From positions 1-48,520 of the forward strand of contig QBUL01000185.1 in the NCBI GenBank assembly GCA_013180605.1: a stretch of 48,520 bases of DNA. Reading direction: 5' to 3'. The notes beneath the pieces are model-generated. The model saw nothing but the letters and a program-made list of their open reading frames with translations, did not search any database and was not told the DNA's origin. Shown in pieces: positions 1 through 10,158 of this stretch. Both the position numbers and the translations under genes were made by a program. Origin of the DNA: Candidatus Methanophagaceae archaeon GoMg1 (GTDB taxonomy: Archaea; Halobacteriota; Syntropharchaeia; Alkanophagales; Methanospirareceae). Each line of letters starts with the position of its first letter. Position 1 is the first letter of the stretch.

Positions 1-1
1 T

Positions 2-236
2 CACTATGATATACCTTCGATTGGGTCACTTAAAGTTCCAACTACCCACATGAAACAGCGAAGAGCCAAATAAACTAATTCACTTTAAAGGAGAAATAGA
101 AATATATACAAGAGATGTTACAATAAAAAGAGCAGAGGAAGCTATTGAAACTGTTAGAAAGCTTATTAAAAAGATTCATGAACTGGATGATTCATCTTAT
201 CCTCAATTTATAGATAGAACACATTCTACACGGTAA
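2..236 (+). pseudogene. Broken 3' end of an unidentified gene
   Basis: Two overlapping open stretches run off the left edge. One frame is open from base 2 to the TAA at 71-73 (ends THMKQRRAK). Another is open from 54 to the TAA near 234-236 and reads like a charged helix (KRAEEAIETVRKLIKKIHEL). Neither has a start codon with a ribosome binding site inside the window. The two may be one C-terminal region split by a frameshift, or two unrelated gene ends. The family is not recognised and no function is proposed. Confidence 0.3.
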
Positions 237-259
237 TTGTAATTAGAGAGGGGTGAAAA

Positions 260-1267
260 ATGCTCGAAAAATATCTCGGCAAAGTTGTAGATAGAAAGGA
301 TCTGAACGCAGAAGAAGCAGAGAGCGCAATGCGAACGATAATGAGCGGAGAAGCCGGTAATATACAAACCGCTGCTTTTTTAGCTTCTTTACGGATGAAA
401 GGCGAGACAGAAGAAGAAATAGCGGCTTTCGCAAGGGTTATGCGAGACCTCGCATTGAAAATCAACCCGAAAGTGGAAAAGAGCGTGGACGTTTGCGGGA
501 CAGGCGGCGATGCGATAAAAACGTTCAATATCTCCACTACTGCGGCTTTCATCACTGCTTGCGTGGTTCCCGTAGCGAAACATGGTAACAGGTCAGTAAC
601 GTCAAAATGTGGTAGCGCAGATGTAATAGAGGAATTAGGCGTGAATTTGGCTTTGCCCCCGCGCAGGATAGAAGAATGTATCGAAAAAGTGGGCATTGGG
701 TTCATGTTCGCGCCGCTGCACCATCAAGCGATGAAGAACGTGATGGAAGTGCGGCAGAAGCTGGGGATGAGGACGGTTTTTAATATCCTGGGTCCGTTAA
801 CGAATCCCGCAAATGCAACGCATCAGCTCATTGGCGTTTATGATGCCTCGGTTACTGAGAAGATAGCGAAAGTACTTCGGATTTTAGGTCTGAAGAAGGC
901 GCTGGTGGTGCATGGAGACCCTGGAGTGGATGAGGTTTCTGTATGCGGGAAGACAAAAGTATCGCAATTGAGTAACGGAGAGATAAGGACGTATTTTATA
1001 AAACCGGTGGATTTTGGTGTGGAAATGGCTTCGCTAGGCGAAATTGCGGGTGGCGATAGGAAAGCAAGTGCGAGAATATTGCGGGATGTTTTGAGTTGCA
1101 AGGAAGAAGGAGCGAAACGGGACGTTGTGTTACTGAATGCCGCAGCGGCTATTTTCGCCGCTGATGAAGCAGGAAGCATTGGAGATGGATTTGAAATTGC
1201 GAGGGATGTGTTAGAAAGTGGGCAGGCAGCAGAGAAGCTGGAGGAGTTCGTCAGATTTGCGAAGTAA
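260..1267 (+). CDS. trpD: Anthranilate phosphoribosyltransferase (TrpD)
   Basis: Transfers phosphoribose from PRPP to anthranilate, the second committed step of tryptophan synthesis, in the cytoplasm. The 335-residue length is normal for the family. Visible hallmarks are the PRPP-binding DVCGTGGD loop near residue 78, the NISTTAAF segment after it, KHGNRSVTSKCGSAD near residue 107, and the NILGPLTNP motif near residue 175. ATG 260 is preceded by a GAGGGGTG ribosome binding site. No other trp gene is adjacent, so it stands alone here; the next gene, purC, also belongs to a PRPP-linked biosynthetic route but differs in base composition. Function is confident from motifs. Confidence 0.97.
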   Translation: MLEKYLGKVVDRKDLNAEEAESAMRTIMSGEAGNIQTAAFLASLRMKGETEEEIAAFARVMRDLALKINPKVEKSVDVCGTGGDAIKTFNISTTAAFITACVVPVAKHGNRSVTSKCGSADVIEELGVNLALPPRRIEECIEKVGIGFMFAPLHHQAMKNVMEVRQKLGMRTVFNILGPLTNPANATHQLIGVYDASVTEKIAKVLRILGLKKALVVHGDPGVDEVSVCGKTKVSQLSNGEIRTYFIKPVDFGVEMASLGEIAGGDRKASARILRDVLSCKEEGAKRDVVLLNAAAAIFAADEAGSIGDGFEIARDVLESGQAAEKLEEFVRFAK

Positions 1268-1299
1268 AAAATCCTGAAGAGTAATTTCAGGGATGTAGG

Positions 1300-1320
1300 C
1301 AGTTTTCATTTATATACTTC
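1300..1320 (+). promoter_or_regulatory. Probable purC TATA box
   Basis: TTTATATAC at about 1309-1317 resembles an archaeal TATA box. It would place the transcription start near 1340, about 30 nt ahead of the preferred purC start at 1371. Inferred from sequence only. Confidence 0.45.
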
Positions 1321-1370
1321 GAGAATAATACCTAAAGAATGTAATGTTAAAAGTCAAAGAGGGAGAATTG

Positions 1371-2279
1371 ATGACACTTGTTAACAAAGGATCCGTGAAA
1401 GATATTTATGGTACAGAAAAGATAGACGAAATAGAGTTTGAATTTACAGATAGGATATCTGTTTTTGACAAACCCACACCTAATCTAATCCCTAAAAAAG
1501 GTGAATCAATATGTAGAATGGCAACTTTTTGGCTAAAAAAAGCAGAGGAAATGGGTATTCATACTCATTTCATAAAACAGGTCAGTGATGCTAGAATAAG
1601 GATTAAAAGGGTGAATGTTATTAAAGACTATGATAGGATAAACAAACACACAAAAAAGTATCTTATCCCCTTAGAGTTTATTTGTCGTCATTACATAGCA
1701 GGATCACTTTATGACAGAATTAAAGAGGGAAAAATAGACTATAAAAAGCTTGGGTTTAAGTCCATGCCCGAATATGGTGAAAGATTACATGAGCCCTTTT
1801 TTGATTTATCCACGAAGGTAGAAAAGTTTGATAGGATTATCTCAGAGAAAGAAGCGCTTTCTATTTCAAGTTTAGAAAAAAACCAGCTCGAAGAGATATT
1901 TGAATGTATACTTAGACTTGACAAGGAGATAAAAAGAAGAGTTGAAAGAGGGGGTTTAATACATGTGGACGGGAAAAAAGAGTTTGCATTTGATAGTGAT
2001 AGAAATCTAATGTTGGTGGATGTATTTGGAACAGCCGATGAAGATAGGTTTTGGGACATGGAAAAATATGAAGAAGGAGAATGTATAGAATTATCAAAGG
2101 AATTTGTAAGGCAAATATATAGACGGAATGGATATAAAGACTCTCTTTATCAATCTCGGGAAAAAGGCTATCCGGAGCCCAAAATACCTTCTCTTTCTAA
2201 TGATGACATTAAAAAAATATCAAATATTTACATAAACTTAGCTCAAAGAATAACGGGCGGCAAGGGATTAAACCTTTAA
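1371..2279 (+). CDS. purC: SAICAR synthase (PurC)
   Basis: Phosphoribosylaminoimidazole-succinocarboxamide synthase couples CAIR and aspartate with ATP in purine synthesis. The start NKGSVKDIYG matches the family's N-terminal nucleotide loop; further hallmarks are the LIPLEFICRHYIAGS segment, EKFDRIIS, and LMLVDVFGTADEDRFW near the C-terminus. I prefer ATG 1371, preceded by AGAGGGAGA at a good distance, over the in-frame ATG at 1344, which has no such site. The product is about 302 residues, the longer form of the enzyme. The gene is visibly richer in A+T than trpD and most neighbours (AAA, ATA and GAA dominate), which may mean transfer from another lineage. Confidence 0.95.
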   Translation: MTLVNKGSVKDIYGTEKIDEIEFEFTDRISVFDKPTPNLIPKKGESICRMATFWLKKAEEMGIHTHFIKQVSDARIRIKRVNVIKDYDRINKHTKKYLIPLEFICRHYIAGSLYDRIKEGKIDYKKLGFKSMPEYGERLHEPFFDLSTKVEKFDRIISEKEALSISSLEKNQLEEIFECILRLDKEIKRRVERGGLIHVDGKKEFAFDSDRNLMLVDVFGTADEDRFWDMEKYEEGECIELSKEFVRQIYRRNGYKDSLYQSREKGYPEPKIPSLSNDDIKKISNIYINLAQRITGGKGLNL

Positions 2280-2282
2280 CAT

Positions 2283-2937
2283 CTCAATTAATGTCAAGGC
2301 GTGAAATGCACCACAATAAATCACAAAAACTCTGAGCGTTGATCTTTGATGAATAATCGTGTGAAACACCCCCTATATGCCAAGAAAAGGAGCCAGCACG
2401 AAATGCGCAGCATCCACAAAAAAAAAACGACTCTCTTTGACCGCCTCAGGCTTCTTCGAGACGGGGCTCCAGCACCTCTTTTAGGATGCTTTCCTGCTCC
2501 TCGGGGTCTGCTTTAGCAGGAATCATGCCCACCTTGTGAGGAGCCATCCCGATAGACTTGGGGAACGCCCTAACCCTGTTTTCGCTGTGTTTAATCCCTG
2601 TTAGCTCTTCGATCTTAGCCATAGCTTCTTTAACGCTGGCAGGAGTGTGTTCGCGGAAGTATTCCTTAATCGTCGTTCTATGCTGGCTCATTTCACTCGG
2701 GGGTTGGTAAAACTTTAATCGTTTCAACGCCTTGATCCCCCTTCGTTGATACGCCCGCAGGTAACTGCGCAGGGTATTGGGCGAGATTCCTGTAAGTCGG
2801 CATATATCTTCGTGGCTCAGTTCCTGGCTCTTCAGCCAAAGAGCTTCCATTTTACGCTGCACTCGCGGATCTGGATAGTTATAACGCTCGTAATCCAATG
2901 CCTGCTTCCCTTCTTCCGTGAATTCTATCCTAATCAT
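2283..2937 (-). pseudogene. IS630-family transposase relic
   Basis: Starting at 2937 (ATG after AGAGGTGA; another in-frame ATG lies at 2967), the reading frame encodes an N-terminal helix-turn-helix half: a LSHEDICRLTGISPNTLRSYL helix pair and a second winged-helix segment (KEAMAKIEELTGIKHSENRVR). It stops at 2446. In a neighbouring frame just beyond, FFFVDAAHFVLAPFLG is the first-aspartate motif of the IS630 DDE domain. An in-frame stop follows, then degraded CGAFHALTL similarity up to the purC stop. The copy is therefore frameshifted, interrupted and truncated at its 3' end. A run of nine T on the coding strand lies just after the first stop. Not a working transposase. Confidence 0.8.
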
Positions 2938-3039
2938 CTGTGTCACCTCTTGAAGTTCGTATCTCAAACTAAAAGGTGGCTGACTGTATATAAGTCTGCT
3001 CTAAGACCCTGCCAATAAAAAAGCGCAATTTATGCCGGT

Positions 3040-3060
3040 GCTGAGTATATTTAAATAGTA
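3040..3060 (+). promoter_or_regulatory. TATA box for the CxxC zinc protein
   Basis: TATATTTAAATA at about 3046-3057 fits an archaeal TATA element. It predicts a start near 3077, leaving a short leader that holds the GGAGGT ribosome binding site at 3081-3086. Confidence 0.5.
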
Positions 3061-3091
3061 AGAGTCCACTATAATAACAAGGAGGTATAAT

Positions 3092-3271
3092 ATGATGAGC
3101 GAAAGAAATTTTGGCGGAAGAAGACAGGGTTTTGATCGTCCACCGCGAGAGATGCACACGGTTACTTGTGCGGACTGCGGGGAGGAATGTCAAGTACCAT
3201 TTAAACCAGATGGCTCTCGACCTGTTTACTGTCAGGAATGTTACCAGAAACATCGACCGAAAAGATTTTAG
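3092..3271 (+). CDS. Small CxxC-x17-CxxC zinc-binding protein
   Basis: A 59-residue protein with C26-x2-C29, seventeen residues, then C47-x2-C50: the CxxC-x17-CxxC pattern of a small zinc-ribbon family common in archaea and some bacteria. The N-terminus is basic and glycine/arginine rich (RNFGGRRQGF), suggesting nucleic-acid contact. A strong GGAGGT precedes tandem ATGs at 3092 and 3095; the second has the more usual spacing. It has its own TATA box and is convergent with gyrB. Molecular role is unknown; a nucleic-acid-binding function is inference from composition and fold. Confidence 0.85.
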   Translation: MMSERNFGGRRQGFDRPPREMHTVTCADCGEECQVPFKPDGSRPVYCQECYQKHRPKRF

Positions 3272-3340
3272 TCGAGAATGTGTAGGTAAGTTAAGTAAGA
3301 TTGGAACGATTTTTCCTCTTGTCAAAAATAACTAGGGGAA

Positions 3341-3371
3341 AATATTTTTATTTTTTTTTAAAAAAAAAACA
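3341..3371. terminator. T-rich / A-rich convergent termination region
   Basis: A run of T followed by a run of A lies between the zinc-protein gene (+) and the gyrB stop (-). Each strand therefore presents a long U tract at the 3' end of the gene that reads into it, as archaeal terminators do. Confidence 0.55.
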
Positions 3372-3372
3372 T

Positions 3373-5280
<1,908 letters not shown>

Positions 5281-5324
5281 CTATATAACAAAAAAGATGT
5301 GATACATTTAAATAAAAGTTTTCC

Positions 5325-5472
5325 TCGTACCGAATATTACACGGATTTTTTCTTTTTTTTGCTGGGCTGGGCTAACGGCATTAATCTTTTCATCTGTGTT
5401 AATTAAGCCCTTTCAGGGCTTGCGGGGACGTGGGCAGAGCCCACGAGCGTTAACCTGTGTCAATAATTTATT
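5325..5472 (-). repeat. Composite A element with nested D twin hairpin (gyrB 5' side)
   Basis: Read on the minus strand this carries the same core as the copies near 18.5 and 30.5 kb: a left end with GACACAGGTTAACG, GATTAATGCCGTTAGCCCAG, an A-rich stretch, and a right end AATCCGTGTAAT. The D twin hairpin (5405-5445: AAGCCCT-TTC-AGGGCTT, then CGTGGGC-AGA-GCCCACG) interrupts the left terminal repeat at the same point as in the 18.5 kb copy. The right end faces gyrB. Confidence 0.8.
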
Positions 5473-5491
5473 TTCTTGCTATGCCTTTCCC

Positions 5492-7600
5492 TCACACCGC
5501 TAACATACCATAAGTTACAAACAACGTTGAAAACAGGATTGCAATCATATTCATCGTCTTAATCAGCGGATTAATTGCAGGACCCGCGGTGTCTTTGAAC
5601 GGGTCACCCACTGTATCACCAACCACTGCCGCTTTATGCGCATCGCTGCCCTTACCGCCTAAATAGCCGTCCTCTATCATCTTTTTCGCGTTGTCCCACG
5701 CAGCACCACCGTTCGCCATCATCAGTGCGAGCGTCAACCCGGAAACAATCACGCCGATTAGCAGCCCGCCTAAAGCAATCGGGCTGAATAAACCCACAGC
5801 TATTGGCACCACCACGGCAATCATCCCTGGCACTATCATTTTCCTTAACGCTGCGGATGTAACAATGTCAACGCATTTACCGTATTCCGGCTTTGTCTTA
5901 CCTTCCCATATCCCGGGTATTTCCTTGAACTGCCTTCGCACTTCTTCAACTACTTTGAACGCTCCTTTTCCCACTGCTCGCATCATAACCGAGCTGAAAA
6001 TAAAAGGCAATAGACCACCGATTAATAAGCCTACGAGCACGAGCGGATTAAAAAGGCTGAATTCTTCCGCTGCTACTCCTACTTTATGCAAATAATCAGA
6101 GAAAAGAGCTAAAGCGGCAATTGCTGCTGATGCAATTGCATACCCCTTTGTCACCGCTTTTGTCGTGTTACCAACGGCATCTAACTTATCGGTAGTAGCT
6201 CTAACTTCCGGCGGTAAATCCGCCATTTCCGCTATGCCACCTGCATTATCGGTAATCGGGCCATAGGAATCGAGTGCAACGATAATTCCCGTGGTAGAGA
6301 GCATAGCAACTGCGGTAATTGAAATCCCGTACAGTCCCGCAATATTTTCCCCGGTAGCCATGAAAGGCACGAAATACGCAACCAATATCCCACTGCAGAT
6401 TATTATCACCGGCCAGCCTGTGGACATCATACCGACTGCGAGACCGGTAATCAGATTAGTGCCTGCACCCGTCTTGCTTGCGTCTGCAATTGCCCGTACT
6501 GGCGAATGCATCTGCGTGTAGTATTCCGTAACGATGACCATGAGAGCCATTATTACTATTCCAACGATAGCCGAAATGAATATAGAAATCCCGGCTAAGT
6601 CCGCACCGATTAATGCCGCCGTTACAGGATAGAATAGAATAATACTGAGCACTGCTGCGGTAATCACGCCCTTGTACAGTGTTCTCATAATGTTCTCTTG
6701 TTTGCCCATTCGCACTGCGAATATTGCGACAATAGAAGCGAAGATGGCAACAGCACCTAAAATCAGAGGATACTCGATCAGTGCTAAGGCGTTTCCTGTG
6801 GCAATCGCGGGGAAAATATCCGTTACTTTTATACCTTCTGCATTTATAATTAAACCACCGATTAGCATTGCTGCAATTGCCGTAACCACGTAAGTTTCAA
6901 ACAGGTCGGCACCCATACCCGCACAGTCGCCCACATTGTCGCCCACATTGTCGGCAATCACGCCTGCATTTCGCGGGTCGTCCTCAGGAATTCCTGCTTC
7001 TACCTTGCCCACCAGGTCAGCACCCACATCCGCCGCTTTTGTGTATATTCCACCACCAACTCGTGCAAATAATGAGATCAACGAAGCGCCGAATCCGTAT
7101 CCTATAACGAGGTCAACCGCATGCGAATCACCACCGTAAAGCATATAAAAACAACTTGTTCCAAGTAATGCAAGCCCAACGACTGCAAGACCCGTTACCG
7201 CACCACCCTTGAATGCTATTGCAAGTGCCTTACGCACGCCTGATGATGCTGCCTGTGCAACGCGGACATTCGCTCTCGTCGAGACGAACATACCGATATA
7301 ACCCGCAGCCGCAGAACACACGGCACCCGCTAAAAAACCTATTGCAATCCGCCCGGAATCCTGAAAGCCACCGTCACCATGCGAAAGCGCAACGAATAAA
7401 ATCACTGCAATTATACTCGCAACGATTGCGACCGTCTTGTATTGTCTGTTCAGGTAAGCAGAAGCGCCCTCCTGAATAGCCGCTGAGATGGCATTCATCT
7501 TTGCACTGCCGGATTCCTGCCTGAGCGTATAAACTGCGAATGCCGCTGCAAATACCAAGCTCACAAGCCCCGCAATTGGCGCCAATAATAACAGACTCAT
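5492..7600 (-). CDS. hppA: Membrane-bound proton-pumping pyrophosphatase
   Basis: Integral membrane enzyme that couples hydrolysis of pyrophosphate to ion pumping. The 702-residue length and many hydrophobic segments fit the about 16-helix family. Catalytic acid-rich loops are visible: GADLVGKVEAGIPEDDPRN with DNVGDNVGDCAGMGADLFE after it, DNAGGIAEM, and the C-terminal GDTVGDPFKDTAGPA. At the position that separates the subfamilies the sequence reads GNTTKAVTKG, with Lys where K+-dependent enzymes carry Ala, so a K+-independent H+ pump is likely. It probably recovers energy from pyrophosphate released by biosynthesis. ATG 7600 follows a GAGGGG/AAGGG-rich stretch. Confidence 0.97.
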   Translation of the reverse strand: MSLLLLAPIAGLVSLVFAAAFAVYTLRQESGSAKMNAISAAIQEGASAYLNRQYKTVAIVASIIAVILFVALSHGDGGFQDSGRIAIGFLAGAVCSAAAGYIGMFVSTRANVRVAQAASSGVRKALAIAFKGGAVTGLAVVGLALLGTSCFYMLYGGDSHAVDLVIGYGFGASLISLFARVGGGIYTKAADVGADLVGKVEAGIPEDDPRNAGVIADNVGDNVGDCAGMGADLFETYVVTAIAAMLIGGLIINAEGIKVTDIFPAIATGNALALIEYPLILGAVAIFASIVAIFAVRMGKQENIMRTLYKGVITAAVLSIILFYPVTAALIGADLAGISIFISAIVGIVIMALMVIVTEYYTQMHSPVRAIADASKTGAGTNLITGLAVGMMSTGWPVIIICSGILVAYFVPFMATGENIAGLYGISITAVAMLSTTGIIVALDSYGPITDNAGGIAEMADLPPEVRATTDKLDAVGNTTKAVTKGYAIASAAIAALALFSDYLHKVGVAAEEFSLFNPLVLVGLLIGGLLPFIFSSVMMRAVGKGAFKVVEEVRRQFKEIPGIWEGKTKPEYGKCVDIVTSAALRKMIVPGMIAVVVPIAVGLFSPIALGGLLIGVIVSGLTLALMMANGGAAWDNAKKMIEDGYLGGKGSDAHKAAVVGDTVGDPFKDTAGPAINPLIKTMNMIAILFSTLFVTYGMLAV

Positions 7601-7805
7601 TTTTCCCTTTTTCCCCTCGTATTTTAGTTTAGTTTGGTTTAGATAGGTTTATTTATGTTATGTTAGGTAATGAAATACTATTTAATTAAAATCAAGGTGG
7701 TGGGACATTGGGACGTAAAAATAAGAAAGAATTATCTTGAGAATTCTAACGCTATATCACGCTCACGCTCACTCGCACTCACCTGAAATAAAAGAGCCCC
7801 GAGGG

Positions 7806-8402
7806 ATGAAGAAAAAGGAACTTGAAATTCTGTTAGAATGCGTTGAGGACATAAAAGCGCCTGATGTAGACGAGGAGCAATATTCAACGCCCGCTACAAT
7901 AGCTTCGGAATTGCTTCATTTCGGCTTTATGCATGGGGACATTGAAAACCACGTGGTATATGACCTTGGCTGTGGCAACGGGATACTGGGGATAGGAGCG
8001 AAATTATTAGGTGCGAAAGAAGTAGTGGGAATAGATAAGGACGAACGTGCGATACAAACTGCGCAAATGAACAGCAAGAGACTGGGTGTGGAAGTAGATT
8101 TTAGAAAGGAGGATGTGCGAGAAGTTGTTGGGCGTGGAGATACAGTGGTGATGAACCCTCCTTTTGGTGCACAGAGGAAAAACAGACATGCAGACCGACT
8201 CTTTTTGGAAAAAGCCTTTGAAATCGCACATGTTGTTTATTCTATACATAACGCAGGCAGCGAATCGTTTTTAAGAGGGTTTGTGCCCTATGCAGCAATT
8301 CAGCGTTTTCCCGTCAGTTTTCCGTTGAAAAGGAAATTCTGGTTTCATAAGAAGGAAAGGAAGTTCATAGAGGTGGATGTGTACAGGATGGAGAGAAAGT
8401 GA
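7806..8402 (+). CDS. METTL5-like N6-adenine RNA methyltransferase
   Basis: A class I SAM methyltransferase of about 198 residues. From ATG 7806 the start KKKELEILLE matches the family N-terminus, followed by EEQYSTPATIASELL, the SAM loop DLGCGNGILGIGA and the target-adenine motif NPPFGAQ. This pattern is typical of the COG2263/METTL5 group, which in eukaryotes methylates an adenine of small-subunit rRNA; the archaeal substrate is presumed to be rRNA as well. The frame is open further upstream to a TTG at 7737, but conservation begins at 7806 and a GAGGG lies directly before it. The 205-nt gap upstream to hppA holds no gene that I can see. Confidence 0.88.
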   Translation: MKKKELEILLECVEDIKAPDVDEEQYSTPATIASELLHFGFMHGDIENHVVYDLGCGNGILGIGAKLLGAKEVVGIDKDERAIQTAQMNSKRLGVEVDFRKEDVREVVGRGDTVVMNPPFGAQRKNRHADRLFLEKAFEIAHVVYSIHNAGSESFLRGFVPYAAIQRFPVSFPLKRKFWFHKKERKFIEVDVYRMERK

Positions 8403-8423
8403 AGCGGTAGTCATTCCAGGGCA

Positions 8424-8555
8424 CTATCTAAAAATATAGTGATTTATCACCGCGGAGATCGCAGAGTGCGCAGAGTTTTACGACTGTTTCAATCATTGTT
8501 TAGGCTTTCTGGTGCCTTTGCGTTCTCCGTGTGCTCTGCGGTGAAATTTTGCAAT
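8424..8555 (+). repeat. B element (METTL5 gene 3' side)
   Basis: Begins with GGGCACTATCTAAAAAT, then ATCACCGCGGAGATCGCAGAG. It ends with TTTGCGTTCTCCGTGTGCTCTGCGGTGAAAT. The ends are inverted relative to each other (TCACCGC...GAG against CTC...GCGGTGA). A nearly identical copy lies at 13,040-13,171. It lies 20 nt beyond the stop of the methyltransferase gene. Confidence 0.85.
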
Positions 8556-8572
8556 TAACAAACCACGAGAGT

Positions 8573-9142
8573 TTAGCCTATGTTTTCTGATTGGTATATT
8601 CCGTCATATCCGCTGCTACCCGCCGCGATTTTTCCCGATAGCTTGATGAAAACCAAATGAAGGATACGTGCATTTTTCTTCAGATTAACTCCCTTTTCGT
8701 TAAATACTACCAACAATGATTCGCTTCTGCCCTCGTAACCCGCATCCCAGACACCCGTCTCAAGGGTAACGCCGCATCTTATGAGACTCGTACGCGGTGC
8801 ACCAATTGCCATAATATCCGCTGGTAAATGAACAATCTCATTAAAAATTACTTTATACGACCCTGGAGGTAAAAACAACCAATCCCCGTGAAAATCCATT
8901 TCTGTGGTATTTGAAAGCTTTCGTTCATTATTGCTGAAATCAATGCAACCTGCATCCACGATTGTTTCTATATGTTTCACCGTTAAATCCACGCCGTTAG
9001 GTTGAAGTTGCGTATTGACGTCAATCATCTTCCGGACTAGAGAACGTTTATTTTTTAGAAGCGCCCTGATCTGGCTCTTTGAAAGCACCGAGCCGAATGC
9101 CTCTGCTGGTTCTCTCCCAAATATTGTATTTCCACCCACCAT
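8573..9142 (-). CDS. dUTP diphosphatase / dCTP deaminase family protein
   Basis: A trimeric dUTPase-fold enzyme expected to hydrolyse dUTP to dUMP (or to deaminate dCTP first), keeping uracil out of DNA. Family marks are LQPNGVDLTV near residue 47, the WLFLPPGSYKV segment, the APRTSLIRCGV strand and the nucleotide-site loop ETGVWDAGYEG with the following GRSE. The 189-residue length is normal for the archaeal form. Start 9142 is preceded by GGGAG. The dUTPase and dCTP deaminase branches are hard to separate by eye; the archaeal dUTPase branch is my preference. Confidence 0.88.
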   Translation of the reverse strand: MVGGNTIFGREPAEAFGSVLSKSQIRALLKNKRSLVRKMIDVNTQLQPNGVDLTVKHIETIVDAGCIDFSNNERKLSNTTEMDFHGDWLFLPPGSYKVIFNEIVHLPADIMAIGAPRTSLIRCGVTLETGVWDAGYEGRSESLLVVFNEKGVNLKKNARILHLVFIKLSGKIAAGSSGYDGIYQSENIG

Positions 9143-9260
9143 CTTTTTCTGCTCCCAATATCCTCTCGCAGCAGCGATGCTTTAGTATTGCATATTTATT
9201 ATACATACCCGCAAGATAAAAATATCACCTGTTAGTTCAGATTCAAATCAAATAAGGACA

Positions 9261-10127
9261 ATGAATGAAGAAGACTACGTGGCGAGAAGTGCGCAATTGG
9301 CATTGCTCCTTGAAGTATCGGCGTATCCCAAGCCAGGTAACGTGAGTCGAACGCACGATTTTGATGATACGCACTATGAGCATTTTCTCGCATCTTCGGT
9401 TGCCGTGTATCCCGTTTTGCGAGAAGCGGCTGCGAGCGACAACGGAGTGGGGAGATTGACAAGGAGAGGAGTAGCAGAAAGCATGAAGTGGCAGGCAGGA
9501 GGGAATACGCACTTCGGGGCACTACTTCTGCTGATTCCCTTAGCGATGGCTGCGGGAGCTTGCGAAGGCCATAACAAGGTGGAGATAAAACGAAAAGCGA
9601 AGGAGATCATGCAGAACACCGGCGTGGATGACGCAGTAGAACTTTATCGTACGTTTCCCGAGGCGAAAGTAAAAGTGAGCACGGACGTGCCGGAACTCGA
9701 CGTGATGAACGAAGCTTCGATAACCGAAATAAAGGAAAAGAAACGGTCTTTGTACGAGATACTTACGATTTCCGCTTCTTATGATTTGATTTCTCGTGAA
9801 TTGGTCTGCGGGTTTGATAAAACCTTCTCGTATGCCACCGTTTTAGCAAATTTCGCCCGCGAGATGCGTATAAACGATGCCATAACGCATGCTTATCTGA
9901 GGTTACTTTCAGAGGAGGAAGATACATTCGTTAAAATGAAGTTTGGCGCGGAGAAGAGCGAATATGTGCAGGAGCGGGCAAAGGGTATTGTGAAGCGAGG
10001 ATACGAGATTAAAGAGATAGAGGATTTTGATGGTGAGCTAATCGAGCAGGGGATAAATCCGGGGTCTGCTGCGGACATAATAGCCGCGGCGTTGTTTATT
10101 GCTATTCTTGACGGTTTGCGGGTTTAA
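9261..10127 (+). CDS. Triphosphoribosyl-dephospho-CoA synthase family (CitG-like) protein
   Basis: Matches the CitG/MdcB family (COG1767), which in bacteria condenses ATP with dephospho-CoA to make the citrate-lyase prosthetic-group precursor. The marks are YPKPGNVSRTHDF near residue 22, EHFLASSVAVYPVL, the GGNTHFGALLLLIPLA segment and NPGSAADIIAAALFIA at the C-terminus. Archaeal members exist without citrate lyase, so the substrate here is probably different and is not known to me. It is divergent from the dUTPase gene and followed after 31 nt by dph2, which suggests co-transcription. Confidence 0.85.
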   Translation: MNEEDYVARSAQLALLLEVSAYPKPGNVSRTHDFDDTHYEHFLASSVAVYPVLREAAASDNGVGRLTRRGVAESMKWQAGGNTHFGALLLLIPLAMAAGACEGHNKVEIKRKAKEIMQNTGVDDAVELYRTFPEAKVKVSTDVPELDVMNEASITEIKEKKRSLYEILTISASYDLISRELVCGFDKTFSYATVLANFAREMRINDAITHAYLRLLSEEEDTFVKMKFGAEKSEYVQERAKGIVKRGYEIKEIEDFDGELIEQGINPGSAADIIAAALFIAILDGLRV

Positions 10128-10158
10128 ATTTTAGATATTGAGTAAAGTAATTTAAGAT

